Notes: generated by a model from the sequence alone, not told the origin. 64,000 nucleotides of DNA from Schaedlerella arabinosiphila (GCF_003885045.1 NZ_RHJS01000002.1:5511302-5575301), one strand, 5' to 3'; shown: positions 1 to 9,757, counted from the first letter of the stretch. Translations and numbers: made by a program.

Positions 1-1
1 G

Positions 2-67
2 GCGGCAGACCGGGTGTTCCGGGTGTCTGACGGCCGGTTGAAGGAGCTGGGAGGTGCGTCAGAATGA
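2..67 (+). CDS. ABC transporter ATP-binding protein, C-terminal end only
   Basis: The first bases are open in frame 2 and read ADRVFRVSDGRLKELGGASE before a TGA at 65-67. The pattern 'ADR-hydrophobic-x-DG+' is the usual end of a MacB/LolD-type ATPase, just after the H-loop region. The stop overlaps the start of the permease at 64 (ATGA), which is the usual arrangement for an ABC export or peptide-sensing pair. The catalytic motifs lie outside the window, so the call rests on this short tail and on the neighbour. Confidence 0.7.
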   Translation, partial: AADRVFRVSDGRLKELGGASE

Positions 68-2427
68 AGCATTATCTGGACTTGATCAAAATCTCGGCAA
101 GGCAGAACCGGAAGCAGAACCGGATGACCAGACTGTGCATCGTGCTGGCCGTATTTCTCGTTACTGTGATCTTCGGAATGGCGGACATGGAAATGCGCTC
201 CCAGATGATCCAGGCAGTCAAATCCTATGGAAACTGGCATGCGGCCTTCGTGCTGGATGAAGAGCATGGGACATTGCTGAAAGCACGTCCGGAGGTAAAA
301 AGCAGTGTGCGGTACGGGGTGCTGAATTACCGTTTAGAGGACGGCTATCAGATCCTGGGGGTGGAAACCGCGGTCTGCGGGTTTGACCCGGAGATGATGG
401 AAATGTTTCCGGATGTGGAGATTCTGGAAGGGACGCTTCCGGGGAATGCCGGTGAGGCCGTGCTCAATGAGAGCGCAAAGACCCGCTTTGGGGTGCAGGT
501 AGGAGATACCGTAGAAATGACTATCCCCCAGGGAGACACCCTGCAGTACCGGATTACCGGGATCGTCAAAGAAATGGCATTGATGGCGGAGCATGACGCG
601 TTCGGCATGTTCCTGAACATGGAAGGATTTTCGGCGCTCCGCTCGGAAGAAACCGGGGCGGCCCGGGAAGAGGTTTATTATGTACAGTTTCGTCCCTACT
701 GCAATATCCAGAAAGCAATCGGCGATATCAGCGCGCGGTTCGGCCTGAAGCCGGAGGAGGCGCGGCAGAATGTGCAGGTGCTTGCGCTGATGTTCCAGAG
801 CAGAGATTCCTATATGATGCAGTTTTATTTTGTGGCAGCGGTTCTGGCCGTGCTTGTGATGATCGCCGGGATTCTGATGATCGCCGCAAGCATGAACAGC
901 AACATTGCCCGGCGGACAGAGTTTTTCGGGATGATGCGCTGCCTGGGGGCCACCGGCAGACAGGTGACCCGATTTGTGAGGAGGGAAGCGCTGAGCTGGT
1001 GCGGGACCGCAATTCCGGCAGGTGTGATCGCAGGTATCCTGGTAGTCTGGGTACTGTGCGGGATGCTGCGCTTTTTAAGTCCCGGCTATTTTGAAGGACT
1101 TCCGGTGTTCGGAATCAGCTTTCCCAGTATGGCTGCCGGGATCCTCGTGGGCCTCCTTACCGTCTTGCTGGCGGCCAGGGCTCCGGCGAAGCGTGCGGCA
1201 AAGGTGTCCCCGCTGACCGCCGTTTCCGGAAACGCAGGCACCGTGCAGGCGGCAAAGCATGCGGCGAATACCCGTTTTTTCAAGGTGGATACGGCGTTGG
1301 GAATCCATCATGCCTCCGGCAGCCGGAAAAATTTTCTGCTGGTGACAGGCTCCTTTGCGTTCAGTATCATTTTGTTCCTTTCGTTCAGTACGGCTATAGA
1401 TTTTATGTGCCATGCGATCACGCCGCTGCGTCCGTCGGCGCCGGATATTTATATCGGTAAAGAGGATTACTCGAACCAGATCCCATCAGGACTGGACGAG
1501 GAGCTTGTAAACTATCCTGGAGTGAAGCGGGCATTCGGGAGAAGCTACGCGGAGCTTACCATGCCGGCAGACGGGAGGACGCTGGATGTTATTTCCTATG
1601 AAGAACAGCAGTTTCAATGGGCAGAGAAATCCATGATGGAGGGCAGTTTGGAGGACGCAATGAATGGAAAAGGAGTGCTGGCCGTGTTCCGGGAGGAATA
1701 TACGCTGCAGCTCGGAAGCAGTATCCTGGTGTCTGCCGGCGGAAAGGAGCGGGAGGTTCCTGTGGTGGGCGTGCTGGGAGACGTTCCGTTTTCTTACGGA
1801 AAATCCGGGGATACGGAAGTATCGGCCGGCATGGTCATCTGTTCGGAGGAATTTTTTCAGAAGCTGACCGGGGAATCGGGTTATGCCGTGATAGACATTC
1901 AGCTGGAACAGAACGCGGACGACGCGCAGGTGCAGGAAATCCGGCGGGCATGTGAGCAGGCGTGCGGAGACGGCTTCGTGTATTCTGACAAAAGAATCGG
2001 TAACCAGGAGGTCAAAGGAGCCAGCTATTCCATGTCTGTATTCCTCTATGGATTCCTCGGCGTGATCGCCTTGATCTCCTTTTTCAATATCATCAACTGT
2101 ATCTCCATGGGTGTGTCCGCGCGGCTGAGAGAATACGGCGCCATGCGCGCGATTGGGATGAGCGTCCGGCAGGTGATCCGGATGGTTGCGGGCGAGGCTC
2201 TGACCTATACGGCTTTTGGAGTATTGTTGGGCTACGCCGCCGGACTTCCTCTGAACAGGATGCTGTTTACGGCGCTTGTAACTTCCCGCTGGGGGGAGGC
2301 GTGGAGCATCCCGGGATGGGAAATGCTGGTCATTTCGGTGATCATGGCCGGCTCGGTGTGCGCGGCGGTTGCGGGGCCGGCCGCGCAGATCCGGAAGATG
2401 ACGGTGGTGGATACGATCGGGGTGTAG
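64..2427 (+). CDS. ABC transporter permease, FtsX/MacB family
   Basis: A 787-residue membrane protein with the FtsX-type layout: one N-terminal membrane helix (about residues 20-40), a large extracytoplasmic domain, three helices around residues 255-380, a further helix near 425, a second extracytoplasmic domain, and three C-terminal helices around 660-780. Both helix bundles carry the family signature (MRCLGATGRQV near 300; MRAIGMSVRQV near 700). Such permeases work with a cytosolic ATPase, encoded just upstream and overlapping by four bases, to export peptides or to sense cell-wall antibiotics. The substrate cannot be told. A palindrome lies downstream and the next gene is unrelated, so this probably ends the operon. 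Confidence 0.9.
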   Translation: MKHYLDLIKISARQNRKQNRMTRLCIVLAVFLVTVIFGMADMEMRSQMIQAVKSYGNWHAAFVLDEEHGTLLKARPEVKSSVRYGVLNYRLEDGYQILGVETAVCGFDPEMMEMFPDVEILEGTLPGNAGEAVLNESAKTRFGVQVGDTVEMTIPQGDTLQYRITGIVKEMALMAEHDAFGMFLNMEGFSALRSEETGAAREEVYYVQFRPYCNIQKAIGDISARFGLKPEEARQNVQVLALMFQSRDSYMMQFYFVAAVLAVLVMIAGILMIAASMNSNIARRTEFFGMMRCLGATGRQVTRFVRREALSWCGTAIPAGVIAGILVVWVLCGMLRFLSPGYFEGLPVFGISFPSMAAGILVGLLTVLLAARAPAKRAAKVSPLTAVSGNAGTVQAAKHAANTRFFKVDTALGIHHASGSRKNFLLVTGSFAFSIILFLSFSTAIDFMCHAITPLRPSAPDIYIGKEDYSNQIPSGLDEELVNYPGVKRAFGRSYAELTMPADGRTLDVISYEEQQFQWAEKSMMEGSLEDAMNGKGVLAVFREEYTLQLGSSILVSAGGKEREVPVVGVLGDVPFSYGKSGDTEVSAGMVICSEEFFQKLTGESGYAVIDIQLEQNADDAQVQEIRRACEQACGDGFVYSDKRIGNQEVKGASYSMSVFLYGFLGVIALISFFNIINCISMGVSARLREYGAMRAIGMSVRQVIRMVAGEALTYTAFGVLLGYAAGLPLNRMLFTALVTSRWGEAWSIPGWEMLVISVIMAGSVCAAVAGPAAQIRKMTVVDTIGV

Positions 2428-2466
2428 ATGCTGCCGGGATTTGGGCCTGACAGATGGCAGGATGTC

Positions 2467-2500
2467 CGTTACAGTTCGCGGCCGGCCGTGAACTGTAACG
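2467..2500. repeat. Palindromic repeat (GTTACAGTTC family)
   Basis: CGTTACAGTTC (2467-2477) is repeated in perfect inverted orientation at 2490-2500, around a GC-rich 12-base centre. No T-run follows on either strand, so it is not a standard terminator. The left half plus centre (GTTACAGTTCGCGGCCGG) recurs with one change at 33190, suggesting a dispersed extragenic palindrome family. Confidence 0.65.
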
Positions 2501-2600
2501 CATGTCAGCTTTCCACCTGCCGGATGTCATCTTAGAAACTGTTCATCCGTCCTGGGAAGGTTTATAATGTAGTATCATAATGTACCAGGAGGAAGGAACG

Positions 2601-4898
2601 ATGTTTGAAAAATGGATTACAAATGGAACTGCGAAACCCTTTTACGCAAGAAGGGAGCTGGTGATTGAAAAAACGGTGAAACGCGCCTCGGCAAAGGTCT
2701 GCGGGCTGGGGCAGTTTCATTTTTATATCAACGGAAAAAAGGTGAGTGACCACGAGCTGGACCCGGCGTGGACAGATTACCGGAAACTGATCTACTATGT
2801 TCTGTTTGATGTGACAGACATGCTGCGCCCCGGGAAAAATGTGATCGGCGCGGAGGTGGGAAACGGCTGGTTTATCAAGTGCGACGAGCATTATACATTT
2901 ACATTTCCGGGATTTATGCCGCCCAATCCCAACCCCTACCGGCCCTGCGGCGACAGCCTGATCCTGGCAATGGAGCTGTGTCTGGAATATGAAGACGGCA
3001 CCCGGCAGGTGATCGGCGCGGACGACCGATTTCGGGTGAAGGAGCATCCGGTGGTGATGAGCAATGTCTATGGCTCGGAAAGGATAGACGGCAGACTGGC
3101 CCAGCCGGGCTGGTGTGAAACGGGATTTGACGACAGCGCGTGGCAGCAGGCCCTGTACGTGCCGGAGGATGAGGTTCCCCGGGCGGACATCCTGGAGCAG
3201 ACCATGCCCCCGGTGAAAGTGATCAAATCTTATGAGGGAACGCTGCTCCATCAGGTAAATGGGAAAGACACGGGACAAATCCGGGACATTTACGACTTCG
3301 GGCAGAATATGTCCGGCATTCTGGAACTGGAGGTGCGGGGAAACGCAGGCGATACGGTCCGCATCTATCCGGCCGAAAAGCTGGGGAAAAACGGGGATGC
3401 GGATCAGGAGGCAAAGGGCTGGTGCACCGTGGATTCCTGTATTACCTGCATCGTCGGCCAGGAAGGTGTCTGGGAAAAATTCCGCATGACCTTTACCTAT
3501 TTTGCCGGACGGTTCGTGGCCGTGGAGAAGGAGGGCGGAGCCGAGATCCGGAATCTGCGTGCCCACGCCATCACCAGCGCCCACAAGACGGACGGAACCT
3601 TTTCCTGCGACGACGAGCGTTACAACCGGATTTACGACATGATCGAAAAGACCGTGGAGGCAAATATGGTGGGCGTGCATACGGACTGCCCGACTATCGA
3701 GCGTTTTGCATGGCAGGAGCCCAACCACCTGATGGCGGGTTCTATTTTTTATATGAAGGACGGGAAGCTCCTCTGGGAAAAATTCCTCCGGGATATGCGG
3801 TACGCGCAGCATACGAAGGACGATTATTTTCTGAATTACGAGGGGAAAAAGGTCTATCCCGGCGAAGGGCTGATGCCTTCCCAATGCCCCTGTTATATTC
3901 CCAACGTGCTGCCGGTGCCGGGAATGGGCAGCTTTTACGACATCATTCCCTGGGGGAGCACCTGCATTCTGGGAACCTATTGGCATTACCTGTTTTACGG
4001 GGATGTGAGTATCATTGAGGACAATTACGACGCCGGGATGTCCTATTTCCGGCATTTGCTGACAAAGGTAAATGAGGAGGGCTTTATCAATCACGGACTG
4101 GGTGACTGGGGCAATCCGAAAAATGAACTGGCCCGTGAAAATGTCGAGACTGCGTTTCTCTACGCAGACGCGGTGTGCCTTGCGGAATTTGCGGAAGTGC
4201 TGAAAAAGCCGGAGGATCGGAGAAGCCTGCTGGAAAAGGCGGAAGAGATCCGGGAAAATTATAATGCAAAGCTGATGGTGCGTCATCCGGAAAAAGGGTT
4301 CTGGTGTTACCGGTGCGTTGACAGGGAAGAGACGCTGCTGACCCAGGCGGCGCAGGCCCTTCCGTTGTTCTGGAATATGGTGCCAAAGGAACGGAAAGAG
4401 GATGTGATTCAGGCGCTGCGTTATACCCTGGAAAGGGAAGGCGCGTTTATCGCCGGAGAGATCGGGCTGCCGTATATCATCCAGTGCGCAAGGCTCTATG
4501 GAATGAATGAGCTGGTCAGCCGCTTTATCCTTCGGGAAACACACCCCAGCTATTATGCATTTATCCTGGACGGGGAAACTACATTGGGAGAATATTGGGA
4601 GAGCAATCCGAGAAGCCATTGCCATGACATGATGGGGCATATCATTGAGTGGTATTACAACGGAATCGCAGGAATCATCCCAGAGGAACCAGGTTTCGCC
4701 AAAGTCACGATCCGGCCCTGCCTGCCGGAGAGCATACATGAATTTGACTGTACCTACCAGTCGGTGCGGGGGCGGATTCGGGTGCATGTGAAAGAGGCAG
4801 AGGAGGAGATCGTGCTGGAGACAGAGGTGCCGGAAGGCGTGGAGATGAGGGTTGATGTGTCTGAGCTGGAGAGAGCGGGGAAGAGAGTGGTGAGCTGA
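2601..4898 (+). CDS. Alpha-L-rhamnosidase-like glycoside hydrolase (GH78-type)
   Basis: A 765-residue protein with no signal peptide, probably a cytosolic enzyme removing terminal rhamnose-like sugars from oligosaccharides or glycosides. It has N-terminal beta-sandwich domains (about 1-300) and an (alpha/alpha)6 barrel from about 330 to 690. The barrel has the GH78-like elements HTDCPTIERFAWQEPNHLMA near 365 and TTLGEYWESNPRSHCHDMMG near 665, then a C-terminal beta domain. TTLGEYW corresponds to the family's TTLWE..D segment but has Gly for Trp, so it may be a divergent subfamily. The ATG at 2601 is chosen because AGGAGGAAGG lies just upstream; an earlier in-frame ATG at 2580 lacks a ribosome site. 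It stands alone. A long open frame on the opposite strand is a shadow. Confidence 0.8.
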   Translation: MFEKWITNGTAKPFYARRELVIEKTVKRASAKVCGLGQFHFYINGKKVSDHELDPAWTDYRKLIYYVLFDVTDMLRPGKNVIGAEVGNGWFIKCDEHYTFTFPGFMPPNPNPYRPCGDSLILAMELCLEYEDGTRQVIGADDRFRVKEHPVVMSNVYGSERIDGRLAQPGWCETGFDDSAWQQALYVPEDEVPRADILEQTMPPVKVIKSYEGTLLHQVNGKDTGQIRDIYDFGQNMSGILELEVRGNAGDTVRIYPAEKLGKNGDADQEAKGWCTVDSCITCIVGQEGVWEKFRMTFTYFAGRFVAVEKEGGAEIRNLRAHAITSAHKTDGTFSCDDERYNRIYDMIEKTVEANMVGVHTDCPTIERFAWQEPNHLMAGSIFYMKDGKLLWEKFLRDMRYAQHTKDDYFLNYEGKKVYPGEGLMPSQCPCYIPNVLPVPGMGSFYDIIPWGSTCILGTYWHYLFYGDVSIIEDNYDAGMSYFRHLLTKVNEEGFINHGLGDWGNPKNELARENVETAFLYADAVCLAEFAEVLKKPEDRRSLLEKAEEIRENYNAKLMVRHPEKGFWCYRCVDREETLLTQAAQALPLFWNMVPKERKEDVIQALRYTLEREGAFIAGEIGLPYIIQCARLYGMNELVSRFILRETHPSYYAFILDGETTLGEYWESNPRSHCHDMMGHIIEWYYNGIAGIIPEEPGFAKVTIRPCLPESIHEFDCTYQSVRGRIRVHVKEAEEEIVLETEVPEGVEMRVDVSELERAGKRVVS

Positions 4899-5009
4899 AA
4901 ACTTTGGAATCATCTTCATAGGTATGTAAAATAAAGTGCGTAATCTGAAACTTTTTCATCCCCCGGATTGTATATAATAGTAAGAGAATACAAAATATAT
5001 CTTTCCCAA

Positions 5010-5058
5010 TGTACGGACAGGGTGTCGATCCCGCAGCCCTCTGTACTGCATCCGTACA
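5010..5058 (+). promoter_or_regulatory. Inverted repeat in the leader of the sigma-factor operon
   Basis: TGTACGGA (5010-5017) pairs perfectly with TCCGTACA (5051-5058). It lies between a TATAAT box at 4973-4978 (no good -35 seen) and the ribosome site at about 5073. It could be a leader hairpin or an operator; nothing more can be said from the sequence. Confidence 0.4.
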
Positions 5059-5088
5059 GCGGGACAATATTTGAAAGGGGGATGGGAG

Positions 5089-5634
5089 ATGGCCTGCAGC
5101 GAATTGGTGATGCGTTTAAAAAGGAAAGACCAGTCTGCGCTGGAAGAGCTGATCAGAAAATACAACGCCTATGTCGCCGCGATCACTTATACGATTCTCC
5201 AGGGGCATTTGCCGGAGATCGACATACAGGGCGTGATCAACCAGGTGTTTTTCCGGCTTTGGGAGCATGCGGAGAACCTTCATATGGAAAAGGACGAGGA
5301 AATCAAACCGTACATCGGTGCAATTGCCCGGAACGCCGCGCTCAATGAAAAGAAGAAGATCATTTCCAGTATGCCCCTGGAGGAAGAGATCCTGGGCGAA
5401 TTTACGGATTCCTTTTCCCAGGTGGAGCTTCGAAAGCTTCTGCTTGACGCACTGAAAGAGCTGAGCACGGAAAACCAGGTTCTGCTTCTGAAATTTTATT
5501 TTCAGGGGAAAACGATCCGGCAGATTTCCGAGGAGGAGCAGCAGCCGATATCTACAATAAAAACAAAACTGAGACGGAGCAGAGAAAAACTGCGGTTCAT
5601 TTTGGAGAAAGGAGGATATACTTATGAAGCTTAG
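5089..5634 (+). CDS. RNA polymerase sigma-70 family (ECF-like) sigma factor
   Basis: A 181-residue protein with sigma region 2 at about 15-85 (the LEELIRKYNAYVAAI start and the INQVFFRLWEH core) and region 4 at about 115-175, ending in a helix-turn-helix (IRQISEEEQQPISTIKTKLRR). It should direct RNA polymerase to a small set of promoters, often including its own. The ATG at 5089 is preceded by AAAGGGGG seven bases upstream; a longer TTG start at 5071 would overlap that site. It overlaps the next gene by 11 bases, so the two are co-translated, the usual arrangement of a sigma factor with its regulator. Confidence 0.88.
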   Translation: MACSELVMRLKRKDQSALEELIRKYNAYVAAITYTILQGHLPEIDIQGVINQVFFRLWEHAENLHMEKDEEIKPYIGAIARNAALNEKKKIISSMPLEEEILGEFTDSFSQVELRKLLLDALKELSTENQVLLLKFYFQGKTIRQISEEEQQPISTIKTKLRRSREKLRFILEKGGYTYEA

Positions 5635-6544
5635 TATGTACGAAGCATTTGACCTGGTTGCGGAGGAAGCGGTCGAATTATTGGCGGAATATGACCGGAC
5701 GGCAGAAGCGGTTCAGGAATACTCCGCCGAGACAACAATCCGAGCTGTATTAGGCGATGGGAAATCCTTTCCCGGGCATAACAGCAGCATTTCTGACGGA
5801 GAATTTTCCGATTTATCCAGATTAGGAATGGGCAAAAAAACAGTGAAAAAGCGTTCACGCAAAATGACCTGGAAGGTACGGCTCCTGGCTGCGGCAATCA
5901 TTGTCACGGCTTTTTGCTCCGCTTCATTTGCCCGGTTCAGGGGGAATATGCGCAGGATCGACGGCGCCGAGCTGGTGGACGAAACAAACCGGGATCTGGT
6001 AGGAAAAGTGGAAACCGGCATTGCGTCCGTTTACGACGCAGACGGGAAGCTCGTCAATGGGGATGAACTGTACGAAGCATACGGCGACCCGGACCCGGAT
6101 CTGTTCAACTGGAGGATCAGCTCTGTGATACGCCAGGTAGCGGATGGAGTATATATTCCGGCTACTATTGATGAATTTCCTGTCCGGGAAGCGGACGGAG
6201 AATACCGAACCCCGGAGGTCATATTCAGAAACGGAGCCATGGTCATTTTTACGAAAGAAGACGGGAGCGGCTGGGATTTGAAAAAAGGGGAGACTCTGAG
6301 ATTTGAAGTGGAGGAATATCCATCGGAAATCGGATTCGGAAAAGGACAGAATGTGTCATTCGTGTACATTTTTAATGGGCTGATGATGGACGGAGAGGCA
6401 TATGAAAACCGGGACGAATTGGAAGTGTCCTTTGCGCTGACGGCGGAAAAAGCAGGGGAATACTATGTGGGCGTGATGGGGGTGAGCTCTGATCCGATTA
6501 CGTTTCGGGAAGGGAAGATACAAGTATCGACTCAGGAGAAGTGA
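5624..6544 (+). CDS. Single-pass membrane protein, probable anti-sigma partner
   Basis: A 306-residue protein with a cytosolic N-terminus of about 85 residues, one membrane helix at about 88-105 (VRLLAAAIIVTAFCSASF), and a long extracytoplasmic domain rich in acidic residues and beta-strand-like segments. The start codon lies inside the end of the sigma gene and AAAGGAGG precedes it. Position and topology suggest a regulator that holds the sigma factor at the membrane. However, no zinc-binding HxxxCxxC anti-sigma motif is visible, so the function is inferred from context only. The extracytoplasmic part has no domain that I recognise. Confidence 0.6.
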   Translation: MKLSMYEAFDLVAEEAVELLAEYDRTAEAVQEYSAETTIRAVLGDGKSFPGHNSSISDGEFSDLSRLGMGKKTVKKRSRKMTWKVRLLAAAIIVTAFCSASFARFRGNMRRIDGAELVDETNRDLVGKVETGIASVYDADGKLVNGDELYEAYGDPDPDLFNWRISSVIRQVADGVYIPATIDEFPVREADGEYRTPEVIFRNGAMVIFTKEDGSGWDLKKGETLRFEVEEYPSEIGFGKGQNVSFVYIFNGLMMDGEAYENRDELEVSFALTAEKAGEYYVGVMGVSSDPITFREGKIQVSTQEK

Positions 6545-6703
6545 AAAGCTCAGTATCCGCAAGGCAGATACATTCTATTGTTAAATGAAGCCGGAAGCAG
6601 CTTACGGAATTTGCGGTAGCAGCGGAACAAAAAATTACTTTGTTGTGCAGGATTCACAAAAAAAGCACATGTAAAATGTGCATTCCGACAAAAATGTATA
6701 TGC

Positions 6704-6747
6704 TGTGCCAGATGGCATAGAAAGCATAAACATGGATTGTATATAAT
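6704..6747 (+). promoter_or_regulatory. Crp/Fnr-type operator and promoter of the transporter-sulfatase operon
   Basis: The inverted repeat TGTGCCAGATGGCATA lies at 6704-6719 and a TATAAT box at 6742-6747, with no -35 hexamer between them. The operator centre is 30.5 bp from the first T of the -10 box, which places it near -42 from the likely transcription start. That is the class II activation position of Crp/Fnr proteins. Two near-identical operators occur at 13857 and 13924. Confidence 0.7.
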
Positions 6748-6797
6748 GGCATCAATCAATAACTGGCCAGGATATATTCGAAAAAAGGAGAAATGTG

Positions 6798-8171
6798 ATG
6801 AACAGCACAAAAAAGGAAAAACCGGATTATTTGAATTTTGGAAAATATGCAATGGGCGGCGCTGGATACAGTATGACCAATATGATCGTACTGACATATC
6901 TTACATTTTTTTGCACGGATATTTTTGGAATCAGTTCGCTGACGGTGGCGGGGCTGATGCTTGTTACCAAGGTGATCGATGCCGTGACGGATCCGGTTAT
7001 GGGATTTATTGCCGACCACACCCGGTCAAAAAAAGGCCGTTACAGACCCTATCTGATCTATGGCTCTCCGGTATTAGGAGTTCTGATTTACCTGCTTTTC
7101 AGCGCGCCGCAGCTTTCGGCAGCGATGAAGGTTGTGTTTATTTACGTCGTTTACATTTCGTATTCCTTGGCTTTTACGGTGGTCGGGATTCCGTTTACAT
7201 CCCTGGTTCCTGTACTGGCAAAGGATTCTACGGAGAGAACCATGGTCGTATCCTGGAAAAACGTGATGATCCAGGTGGGGCGGCTGTTTATTACATCCTT
7301 CGCCCTGCCGATCGTGGAGGTGTTCGGCGGCGGCGCTGTCGGCTGGGGACGATTCGGCGCGCTGGTGGGCGTGATCATCACACTGTGCTTCTGGTGCGTT
7401 GCATGGGGGCTGAAACCTTATGACACCATCGACATGGCAATCGATAAACCGAAGGTGGATCTGCGGAAAGAAGTGTATCTGATTGCCAAAAACAAGCCGC
7501 TGCTCATGCTGATGCTGGCTTTTGGAACGGACATGATCGCAAATTCTACGCTTTTGGCTGTGAATATGTACTATTTTAAATATGTATTGAACCGGGTAGA
7601 TCTTGTTCCCATTACTTCCATTGCGCTTACGGTGACCGGAGTCTTATCAAACCTTGCGATTCCGTATCTGACAAAAAAAGCAGGGAAAAAGAGGCTCTAC
7701 TGGTGGGGAAGCCTGCTGTCGATCCTGCCCCTTGCCATTCTGCAGATCAAGCCGGTCGTACCGGGTTCTGCGCTGCTTGTGCTGATTACACTGTTCGGCC
7801 TGATTTCAACGGTTCCAAGCGCGCTGGCATGGGCAATGCTTCCGGACTGTGTGGACTATGCGGAATATATAACCGGAGTCAACGGAAACGGTGTGGTCTC
7901 CTCTACATTTTCATTTATGAACAAGCTCTGCGGAGCGGTTGGTTCTTTTTTGGCAAGCTACCTACTGGGAATTTTCGGGTTTGTGGCGAATCAGGAACAG
8001 ACAGAGACCGTGCTGTTTGTAATCGTATGTTTGCGATTCGCAGTTCCGATCCTTGGATACATAGCGTCTTTGATTTCCATGCATTTTTATGAACTGACGG
8101 ACAAGAGAAATCTGGAGATCCGCAGAGCGCTGGAGGAACGGGCAGGAGGGAAAGAGAATGGATATGCATAA
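6798..8171 (+). CDS. GPH-family (MelB-like) cation:sugar symporter, MFS fold
   Basis: A 457-residue protein with about 12 membrane helices and the family signature around residues 55-85 (VIDAVTDPVMGFIADHT then a GRYRPYL segment). GPH proteins import glycosides, glucuronides or nucleoside-like solutes with Na+ or H+. The ATG at 6798 follows AAAAAAGGAG; a GTG three bases earlier is possible. It overlaps the sulfatase start at 8158 by 14 bases, so transporter and sulfatase are made together and the import of a sulfated substrate is a fair inference. It is a clear paralogue of the transporter at 12322-13683, with shared segments such as ALAWAMLPDCVDYAE versus ALGWAMLPDCVDYAE. Confidence 0.9.
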   Translation: MNSTKKEKPDYLNFGKYAMGGAGYSMTNMIVLTYLTFFCTDIFGISSLTVAGLMLVTKVIDAVTDPVMGFIADHTRSKKGRYRPYLIYGSPVLGVLIYLLFSAPQLSAAMKVVFIYVVYISYSLAFTVVGIPFTSLVPVLAKDSTERTMVVSWKNVMIQVGRLFITSFALPIVEVFGGGAVGWGRFGALVGVIITLCFWCVAWGLKPYDTIDMAIDKPKVDLRKEVYLIAKNKPLLMLMLAFGTDMIANSTLLAVNMYYFKYVLNRVDLVPITSIALTVTGVLSNLAIPYLTKKAGKKRLYWWGSLLSILPLAILQIKPVVPGSALLVLITLFGLISTVPSALAWAMLPDCVDYAEYITGVNGNGVVSSTFSFMNKLCGAVGSFLASYLLGIFGFVANQEQTETVLFVIVCLRFAVPILGYIASLISMHFYELTDKRNLEIRRALEERAGGKENGYA

Positions 8172-9735
8172 ACCCAATATTCTCCTGATCACGACAGATC
8201 AGCAGAGATATGATACAATAAGAGCGATGGGGTACGATTTTATGGTCACTCCGAATCTGGATCGGCTGGCGGCGGAAGGGTGCCGCTATCCCAACGCCTA
8301 TTCCTGCAATCCGGTGTGTATGGCGGCAAGGCATAACATCATCACCGGGCTTCCGGCCAGATATCACGGATTCGATGATAATTATTTTGAGGAAAATCCA
8401 AAAGTGATCCCCTATGATCTCCCCACATTTCCGCAGATTCTTTCGGACAGCGGATATGATACGGCCGCGGTTGGAAAGATGCATTTTCAGCCTTGCAGGA
8501 GACATAACGGGTTCACGAAGATGGAACTGATGGAGGAGATCCCGAGAAACCTGGACGATGATGAATACGCAAAGTACCTGAAAGAAAATGGATACGGTGA
8601 TGTGCAGAGTATCCATGGGGTACGCCATCTGCTGTATATGCTGCCCCAGCGTTCTCTGATTGATGAAGCGCATCACGGGAGTTCCTGGGTGTCAGAGCGA
8701 AGTATCCATTATCTGAAAGAAAATGCCGGGAAGCGGCCCTTCTTTCTCTGGGCCAGCTTTATAGCGCCCCATCCGCCCTTTGATGTTCCGGACGGCTGGG
8801 CGGACCTCTACAAAGGAAAAGAACTGCCTCCCCTGAAGGCGTCGAAGACCCCTGTTTCCACGGCGGCAGAAGGAAAAAAATGTATTGCGGATTATCCGGA
8901 GGAAAGGTATTTGCAGAGGGCAAGGGAACTGTACTATGCATCCATCTCATTTGTGGATTATAATATCGGAAAGATTCTCGATTATTTAAAAGAAACCGGT
9001 GAATATGACAACACTTTGATCCTGTTTACGAGTGACCATGGGGAGATGCTGGGGGATTATGGGACATTTCAAAAAATGCTCCCCTATGACAGTGCATCCA
9101 GAATCCCGTTTATTGCCAGATATCCGAAAAAGCTGGATGCCGGAAGCATAGACGGCCGGTTTGTGGATCTCAACGACCTTCTGCCTACATTTCTGGATAT
9201 TGCCGGGGCTGTTTATCCCAGACCGGAAATCCTGCCGGGAGAATCTATTTTTATAAAAGGCGGAAAAAAGGAACGTTCGGTTCAATATGTGGAATATGGA
9301 CATGAAAATAAACGCTGGATCTGTTTAAGGAATAAGCGGTATAAGTATAATTATTATTATGGGGGCGGCCGGGAGGAGCTGTTTGATATGGAGCAGGACC
9401 CGGATGAAACGACCAACTTGCTGTATGAGAATCCAGGATCTGAGATCCTCGCGGTAAAAGAGGAACTTCGGTTTTTGCTGACAGAGTATGAAAAACGCTG
9501 TGGGTTGGAAGGATATGTTCAGGACGGAAGGTTTGCGGAATTTGAAGAGGGCACGCCGGGCTTTTACCGTGAGAATAATCCTCCGATCTTTCCGGGGAAG
9601 CAGGACGGGGAGTACATTAGCCTGGAGGAAGAGGTAAGAAGGGCTGCGGCGAAGGAACCTGTCGTGAATCTGGAAGAGCTGGATGTCTCGTATTTTACGA
9701 AACGGGGAACATTGGACGGAAGTATATTGGATTGA
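8158..9735 (+). CDS. Cys-type sulfatase (arylsulfatase family)
   Basis: A 525-residue sulfate-ester hydrolase of the alkaline phosphatase fold. The N-terminus NILLITTDQQ carries the metal-binding Asp. The active-site motif is C54-M-A-A-R58, the Cys being the residue converted to formylglycine. TSDHGEMLGDYG near 295 gives the second metal pair. There is no signal peptide, so it acts on an imported substrate. The ATG at 8158 follows AGGAGGGAAAG and overlaps the transporter gene. The Cys-type site needs a radical-SAM sulfatase maturase, which is not in this window. The substrate cannot be read from the sequence; the closest pattern is with choline/N-sulfoglucosamine-type sulfatases, at low certainty. 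Confidence 0.9.
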   Translation: MDMHKPNILLITTDQQRYDTIRAMGYDFMVTPNLDRLAAEGCRYPNAYSCNPVCMAARHNIITGLPARYHGFDDNYFEENPKVIPYDLPTFPQILSDSGYDTAAVGKMHFQPCRRHNGFTKMELMEEIPRNLDDDEYAKYLKENGYGDVQSIHGVRHLLYMLPQRSLIDEAHHGSSWVSERSIHYLKENAGKRPFFLWASFIAPHPPFDVPDGWADLYKGKELPPLKASKTPVSTAAEGKKCIADYPEERYLQRARELYYASISFVDYNIGKILDYLKETGEYDNTLILFTSDHGEMLGDYGTFQKMLPYDSASRIPFIARYPKKLDAGSIDGRFVDLNDLLPTFLDIAGAVYPRPEILPGESIFIKGGKKERSVQYVEYGHENKRWICLRNKRYKYNYYYGGGREELFDMEQDPDETTNLLYENPGSEILAVKEELRFLLTEYEKRCGLEGYVQDGRFAEFEEGTPGFYRENNPPIFPGKQDGEYISLEEEVRRAAAKEPVVNLEELDVSYFTKRGTLDGSILD

Positions 9736-9757
9736 CGCAGGGGCATTGGAGGAAGCT

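Noticed and set aside
2562..4919. A 785-codon open frame on the minus strand opposite the GH78-like gene
   Set aside because: It is antisense to a clear glycosidase with conserved motifs, has no ribosome site, and its protein is rich in His/Pro/Leu as expected of a shadow frame.
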